Source of the DNA: Levilactobacillus brevis
GTDB lineage: Bacteria; Bacillota; Bacilli; Lactobacillales; Lactobacillaceae
Direction of reading: 5' to 3'
DNA: 64,000 nucleotides
Assembly (NCBI GenBank): GCA_021383565.1
Contig: CP079699.1
Coordinates: 1,178,001-1,242,000, forward strand
Numbering within the stretch: position 1 is the stretch's first letter; every line of letters begins with the position of its first letter. The notes below the pieces were generated by a model. That model ran no database searches. It was not told the DNA's origin and worked only from the letters and a program-made list of their open reading frames with translations. Made by a program: the position numbers and the translations under genes. This document shows, piece after piece, positions 60,044-64,000 of this stretch.

Positions 60044-60751
60044 TTAGCTAACCAGGACTTGGAGCCCGGCCGCTAGAACCCCGCCGACAATCGGACCGCA
60101 CATCGGTACCCAGGCGTAGCCCCACTCACTCGACCCCTTGTTGGGAATCGGCAGCAAGGTGTGCGCCAGCCGCGGGCCCCAGTCACGCGCCGGATTCAGA
60201 GCGAACCCGGTCGTGGTCCCGAGAGCCATCCCAACGACGGTGATTAGCGTGCCGACGATGAAGGGTTTGAGTCCCTGCGTGAAGTCACCTAGATTAAGCA
60301 AGATAAACGTGAAACCCCAGGTCGCAATCACTTCGGAGAAGAAATTAAACCACGGACTGGAGATAGCCGGCCGGGTCGCAAAGATACCGACGATGTTGCC
60401 CGAGGCCTCGTCTGGCGACGCCTTGAAGTGGGGATAAAATTGAATAATAACTAACGCCGCACCCACAAACGCCCCCAAGAATTGGCCTAATAGATAAGGC
60501 ACCACGTCGCTCCACGGGAAGAAGCCAAACGCGGCAAATCCAATCGTAACCGCCGGATTCAGATGCCCGTCCGAGCCTAACGCACCTCCCACGTAAACAC
60601 CCATGGTCACCGCTAATCCCCAGGCAATACTGATATAGGCCCAGTTGGAGCCCGTGCCGTAGGTCTTCCTTAGGTTAACCCCCGCACAAGTCCCTGCCCC
60701 TAGTAAGATCAGAATCAACGTTCCAAAGAATTCGCCAATAAAACCATCCAT
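60044..60751 (-). CDS. pduF: Propanediol/glycerol diffusion facilitator (MIP family)
   Basis: 235-residue aquaglyceroporin. Both pore motifs are present: HLNPAVTIGFAAFGFF near residue 64 and FALNPARDWGPRLAHTLLP near 185; the Asp after the second NPA-R is typical of glycerol facilitators. Six membrane helices. ATG 60751 follows a GCGGGTG site; an upstream TTG (60757) is too close. Placed between the regulator and the pduV operon, so it probably imports 1,2-propanediol or glycerol for the pathway. Confidence 0.92.
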   Translation of the reverse strand: MDGFIGEFFGTLILILLGAGTCAGVNLRKTYGTGSNWAYISIAWGLAVTMGVYVGGALGSDGHLNPAVTIGFAAFGFFPWSDVVPYLLGQFLGAFVGAALVIIQFYPHFKASPDEASGNIVGIFATRPAISSPWFNFFSEVIATWGFTFILLNLGDFTQGLKPFIVGTLITVVGMALGTTTGFALNPARDWGPRLAHTLLPIPNKGSSEWGYAWVPMCGPIVGGVLAAGLQVLVS

Positions 60752-61252
60752 TACCAAACACCCGCCTTCGCTAATTTGTTAGTCCCTGCACAAATACCGA
60801 CAGAATCAGTCATCTATGCCCGGTGAATTATGAACAAGCGTAGTGTAGCATAGGCCTACCGCACCATTTTTGACCAGCACGGGAAATATTTTGTTCAGTC
60901 GTGTAAGCGCTAACAAGAAAGAACAGATTGCTGGCGTTTTTTCTCAATCCTAGGATTATTGTGACCCGCTCGCGCCAAAAAAGTCGCAACGCTGGCCACA
61001 AGAAAAGCCCGACAACCGTTAGACATATCCGTCTACCAATTGCAGGGCCCTTCACTTGCTTAAATTGTTTAAAGCTGAAGGTTCAAAATGGTGATAAATT
61101 CACAGCTGACAAGGTTTGAAGCCACTAGATCAGGCGTTACTGGCCACCTCGTCTGCCAGAGATTCCGGTTACAAAAGGTTAAAGCCACGAAGTTTACACC
61201 ACCATCGCTGGCGTGGTTGCTTTCGGCCAAAACATTCGATTATAAGTCTCCT
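60752..61252. other. Intergenic region upstream of pduF
   Basis: About 500 nt. It shows no convincing gene. A fragment with CTGCCAGAGATTCCGGTTAC (61154-61173) matches the border of the type-2 repeats, and the stretch to 61252 resembles the sequence preceding copy F of the type-1 repeat, so it looks like remains of repeat elements. Confidence 0.5.
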
Positions 61253-61435
61253 GTAGCCGTGAGTTCGCCAAATTTGGTCTCAGCCGTAGGATTTTACCAA
61301 GTGTCTTACTTGGTAAAATGGCGACTTTGAGACGTGATTTTTCGGCTCAAAGCGAGGGAAAAGACCGTCTTTTGGCTTTTTCCGTCCTGCCCACCACGTT
61401 CCAGACCAAATTTGGCGAACGGTAAGGCGGTCAGC
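61253..61435 (+). repeat. Structured intergenic repeat, type 1 (copy I)
   Basis: 183 nt. Outer stem 61269-61280 with 61403-61414. The inner hairpin TTTTACCAAGT...ACTTGGTAAAA is one pair longer than in copies C and F, with both arms extended. Ends GCGAACGGTAAGGCGGTCAGC, 27 nt past the pduV stop codon. Confidence 0.88.
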
Positions 61436-61461
61436 TCGACGGTAGCTACTAAAACAACTTT

Positions 61462-61920
61462 TTATCTATCGAAAAGCTTAACCTCAGGATCGGCCTCCAA
61501 GAACTCGCGTAGCGCCGTCGTGTGTTCTCCCGTTAGCGCCGAGACCGTGAAGATCTGCTGGGCCCCCGCACGCTTGAGCTGGTCACACGACCAGTCAATG
61601 GCGTGTTGGTCGGTGGCCACATCAATCTTGGTCACCACACCAATCACCGGGCGGCCAAACATGGTACTGAAGGCTTCCGGAAAGATTAAGCGCTGGTCCG
61701 TGGCACTCTGGAGCATGACCACCACGTCCGCATCCATCGCCGTGGTCGCAATGTTGGTGTACATCCGCCGATGCTCAATGTACTCGCCCGGCGTATCAAT
61801 AATATTTTGATAGAATTCCACCGCTTGCGTCTTGTCATAGTGGATGGTGAGGTCCTTAAGTCGCTGGAGGAGGGTAGTCTTCCCGCAGCCAATGGCCCCA
61901 ATAAACATCGCCCGTTGCAT
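61462..61920 (-). CDS. pduV: Microcompartment-associated GTPase PduV/EutP
   Basis: 152-residue Ras-like GTPase that associates with the outside of Pdu microcompartments. G1 loop GAIGCGKTTLLQRL (about 8-21), Switch region with EFYQNIIDTPGEYIEHRRMY (G3 is DTPGEY), G4 TKIDVATDQH near 97, and SALTGEH (G5). It is the last gene of the operon with the DUF4430 and alpha/alpha-barrel proteins (3-nt gap), away from the main pdu operon. This links those proteins to the microcompartment. Confidence 0.93.
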   Translation of the reverse strand: MQRAMFIGAIGCGKTTLLQRLKDLTIHYDKTQAVEFYQNIIDTPGEYIEHRRMYTNIATTAMDADVVVMLQSATDQRLIFPEAFSTMFGRPVIGVVTKIDVATDQHAIDWSCDQLKRAGAQQIFTVSALTGEHTTALREFLEADPEVKLFDR

Positions 61921-61923
61921 CGT

Positions 61924-62640
61924 CTAATACCCCTTTGTCGTAAAGTACCAGTGAACCCGGTCGCCGTTCTTCACGTGCTTCAGGTTCGCGGCCTGATCAA
62001 TAAATTTATCGTTGACCCGATATTTCCACCCGCTCCCCGTCTTCACGTCGTTCTCAGCGAGGCCGTTAATGCTGCTGACGTAGACCGCCACTCCATTCTG
62101 GTAAACCAGCTTGAGCTTAGCCGCCTGCAGCACGGAAAAGGCCGTGGGATGGGCACCTAATTTGACGTTGCCCTTGAAAAAGGTCTTCTTGTAGCCCGAA
62201 ACCACCAGATAAGCCTTGCCTGCGACGGGTTGTTTGGCCTTTGTCGACGTGGCTTGACGTTTCTGCGTCGTCGTCACGGCCTTGGTGGTCGTTGTGGCCT
62301 TCTGGCGACGCACCGGCATAGTCGTGGACTGACTGGTCCGTGAGGTGGCCGACTGCCGGGCACGCGAGGACTTGGTTGTGGCCGATTTTACGGAAGAAGT
62401 GGCCCGCCGGTGGGGGGCTTTGGTCGAACTCGCCGTGGACTTTTGGTGGGCCTGCTTGGACGACGCGGTCGCTTGATCCCCGGCCGATTCAGACTGCGTT
62501 GTGGCGACAGAACTGGCGATAACCCGCTCCTTTGCGGGCACCGTGGTCGCTTGTTGCCGATGCTGCTGCACGGCCAAGGCCCCACCGATGACGAAAATGG
62601 TGACGACCGCCGCAACAATAATACCTACCGACTTCTTCAT
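61924..62640 (-). CDS. Membrane-anchored DUF4430 protein (transcobalamin beta-domain-like)
   Basis: 238 residues: a basic N-terminus and one membrane segment (5-24), a long Ser/Thr/Ala/Lys-rich stalk (30-140), and a DUF4430 domain (143-235) with LVVSGYKKTFFKGNVKLG, AVYVSSINGLAE, GSGWKYRVNDKF and NGDRVHWYFT. In animals the same fold is the C-terminal half of transcobalamin and intrinsic factor, which holds cobalamin together with an alpha/alpha barrel. The alpha/alpha-barrel partner is encoded 25 nt upstream. Probably displayed on the cell surface to capture cobamides; that role is inference. Confidence 0.85.
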   Translation of the reverse strand: MKKSVGIIVAAVVTIFVIGGALAVQQHRQQATTVPAKERVIASSVATTQSESAGDQATASSKQAHQKSTASSTKAPHRRATSSVKSATTKSSRARQSATSRTSQSTTMPVRRQKATTTTKAVTTTQKRQATSTKAKQPVAGKAYLVVSGYKKTFFKGNVKLGAHPTAFSVLQAAKLKLVYQNGVAVYVSSINGLAENDVKTGSGWKYRVNDKFIDQAANLKHVKNGDRVHWYFTTKGY

Positions 62641-62665
62641 GAACCCAACTCCTTATCGCAAAGTC

Positions 62666-63718
62666 TTATTTGAACGTGTACACCATCTTTGAGGAATACT
62701 TGCCGTTGTGGTAAGCACTGGCCGCTAAGCTCACTTGACCATAGGCTAAGGTCATGCTGTAAGCATCCTTGACCGTGCCGTCACTCTTCACGTAGCTGAG
62801 CATGGTCCGCAGTGGCGTTGCCGTTTGGCCCTTCTTGATGGCCGTCTTGTTCAGGAAGTTGAAGGCCGTCTTGTTGGTTGCTAAGCCCAGGATAGCTTCG
62901 GCCGTAGAGTTGGCGTTCGGGTTGGTCTTGCCGTTGTAAACGTAGCCAAAGGCCCCGTTCTTGTAAACTGCCTTCTTGAGGTAGCTTCGACCGGCCTTGG
63001 CAGCGGCGGTAACCTTCTTGTTTTTGCTCTTGCCCATCGTCAAGGCGTTCACGGCAACGGCCGTCGTATCGCTGTCAACACTAGCGGCGGTATTGTTATA
63101 AGCCCACCCATGGTTAGATTGCTGATTCTTAGCGATCTTCAGGCTGAGGGAAGCCTTGGAGAAGGCGGCCTTGCTAGGTTTCTTAAAAGTCTTGTTGGAG
63201 GAAACCGCGATCAGCGCCGTACTCTGGACGTTGACCGTTTGCTTGGTCATGGATTTCTTGTACAGCGTGCTGACCAGGTTCAAGTTCTTCTTAGCGCCGG
63301 CTGGCTTGTACTTGGTTGGATTGACGCCGATAGCCTGTAACCCAATGATGGCGTTGGCCAAGACGGCGGGATCGCTCTTCTTCGATACCACGAGGTTCTT
63401 CTTAACGAGCTTCTTTTGACTCTTGGTGAACTTGTACCCCTGCTTCTTCAGGCCCAAAAGGAAATCTGAGTAACCAGCTGCGGCCCCCGTTGTTGGGTAA
63501 GCGGATTTACTGAAAATCTTCGCCTGACTCTTCAGGCCGTCCTTGTTGGCCTTCATCATCTTCTTGGCGTATGTATTGGCCTTCTTAATATGACTGGTCC
63601 GGTAACTCTTGCTGGCCGTCTTGACGCTGGCCGCACTGACATCCGCCACGGGCACCACTGCGCCTAACATCATTACTGCCGTCATTGAAGCTGCGATTAC
63701 TTTATTTGTCTTAAACAT
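62666..63718 (-). CDS. Secreted alpha/alpha-barrel protein (prenyltransferase-like repeats, transcobalamin alpha-domain-like)
   Basis: 350 residues. A signal peptide (1-29, ending VSA) precedes a Lys-rich helical protein. Repeats of the terpenoid-cyclase/transcobalamin type are visible: DPAVLANAIIGLQAIGVNP (116-134), VQSTALIAVSSNKTF (164-178), SNHGWAYNNTAAS then DSDTTAVAVNALTMGKS (201-231), and GAFGYVYNG...NSTAEAILGLATNK (255-283). Together with the DUF4430 gene just downstream it corresponds to a transcobalamin split in two chains. 7 nt after the ECF-type gene. Cobalamin binding is inferred, not shown. Confidence 0.82.
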   Translation of the reverse strand: MFKTNKVIAASMTAVMMLGAVVPVADVSAASVKTASKSYRTSHIKKANTYAKKMMKANKDGLKSQAKIFSKSAYPTTGAAAGYSDFLLGLKKQGYKFTKSQKKLVKKNLVVSKKSDPAVLANAIIGLQAIGVNPTKYKPAGAKKNLNLVSTLYKKSMTKQTVNVQSTALIAVSSNKTFKKPSKAAFSKASLSLKIAKNQQSNHGWAYNNTAASVDSDTTAVAVNALTMGKSKNKKVTAAAKAGRSYLKKAVYKNGAFGYVYNGKTNPNANSTAEAILGLATNKTAFNFLNKTAIKKGQTATPLRTMLSYVKSDGTVKDAYSMTLAYGQVSLAASAYHNGKYSSKMVYTFK

Positions 63719-63725
63719 TATCCCA

Positions 63726-64000
63726 TCATCCTTTTGGTAAAATTTGGTATTTCATCATTAAACGCTTCATCAGCTGTCGCCACGGTCGGTACAAAATTGC
63801 CAGACTAACCGCATTGGTCGCCGCGTGTAGCGCGTCAAACATGAAACTCCCCGCGAAGGCGACAAAGAAACTGGCCCCCCGCAATGGCCGAACGTAGGCC
63901 AAGGCGTACCATAAATCCATAATCCAGCCGAACCAGAATCCCCACAAGGCCCCCCAGATGACGAGTAGCCAGACGCTATCCTTGAGCTTGCCCCGGTAGA
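63726..64000 (-). CDS. ECF-type transporter S component (C-terminal part, cut by window edge)
   Basis: The visible 90 C-terminal residues start within the window edge and hold two to three membrane segments: WLLVIWGALWGFWFGWIMDLWYALAY, SFFVAFAGSFMFDALHAATNAVSLAIL, then a basic tail RPWRQLMKRLMMKYQ. Shape and phrases resemble substrate-binding S components of energy-coupling factor transporters. Its place at the head of the transcobalamin-like operon suggests cobalamin or a related cobamide as substrate. The N-terminus and the upstream control region lie beyond 64000. Confidence 0.7.
   Translation of the reverse strand, partial: YRGKLKDSVWLLVIWGALWGFWFGWIMDLWYALAYVRPLRGASFFVAFAGSFMFDALHAATNAVSLAILYRPWRQLMKRLMMKYQILPKG

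Noticed and set aside
60828..61055. Small minus-strand ORF upstream of pduF
   Set aside because: No ribosome binding site, no family resemblance, and it lies in sequence that appears to be decayed repeat material.
1..64000. CRISPR array or prophage
   Set aside because: No regularly spaced short repeats and no phage structural or integrase genes were seen; the repeats present are structured, dispersed and 110-200 nt long.

Overview
The window looks like chromosome of a heterofermentative lactic acid bacterium of the Lactobacillaceae, most like the Levilactobacillus (L. brevis) group. This rests on TagD/TagF-type teichoic acid genes, a gluconate regulon, a SorC-type deo operon, a cobalamin-dependent propanediol microcompartment operon, frequent TTG/GTG starts and strong AAGGAG-type ribosome binding sites. 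Species assignment is inference. The G+C content appears moderate, and the two insertion sequences are visibly more AT-rich than their surroundings.

Layout. 1-18.5 kb is core and envelope: the start of prfC, a membrane protein, a teichoic-acid block (TagF-like polymerase, an unknown protein, TagD), an AI-2E-type permease, a DUF402 phosphatase, a short YdeI-like protein, a serine hydrolase, recX, a flavodoxin, a YihY/NERD/UDP-GlcNAc epimerase operon, a GT2 glycosyltransferase, a gluconate permease, a universal stress protein and two small envelope proteins. 18.5-21.1 kb is an ISL3-family element with a perfect 8-bp target duplication, itself split by an IS30-family element. A tRNA-Arg(CCT), a DEAD-box helicase, a Gfo/Idh oxidoreductase, a DUF4828 protein and a degenerate GH25-like protein follow. 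25.7-29.9 kb is a gluconate regulon (RpiR-type regulator, gluconokinase, GntP). Then come an APC permease, a FucP-like transporter with D-ribose pyranase, glutamate-cysteine ligase, and the deoxyribonucleoside operon deoC-deoB-deoD-deoR-pdp with a readable operator/promoter.

42.2-58 kb is a minus-strand pdu operon (pduA-B-C-D-E-G-H-K-J-L-M-N-O-glcG-P-Q-W-U) with an old-yellow-enzyme oxidoreductase and a tyrosine-phosphatase-type protein at its end. Together the genes build a protein shell, dehydrate 1,2-propanediol (or glycerol) with adenosylcobalamin, and convert the aldehyde to alcohol (PduQ) or, through acyl-CoA and acyl-phosphate, to acid plus ATP (PduP, PduL, PduW). The medium dehydratase subunit gene pduD has an in-frame TGA at codon 100. 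Divergent from pduA is an AraC-family (PocR-like) regulator that carries a DUF4430 (transcobalamin C-terminal-like) domain. After pduF, the window ends in a second minus-strand operon: an ECF-type membrane S component (cut by the window edge), a secreted alpha/alpha-barrel protein, a membrane-anchored DUF4430 protein and the PduV GTPase. I read this as a split bacterial transcobalamin-like cobamide capture system coupled to the microcompartment. No corrinoid biosynthesis genes and no recognisable cobalamin riboswitch are in the window.

Between genes lie families of structured repeats of about 110-200 nt. In the best family, five copies differ in sequence yet keep both the outer stem and an inner hairpin through paired changes. 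These repeats, the DUF4430 regulator with the B12-capture operon, and the broken pduD are the main points to follow up.
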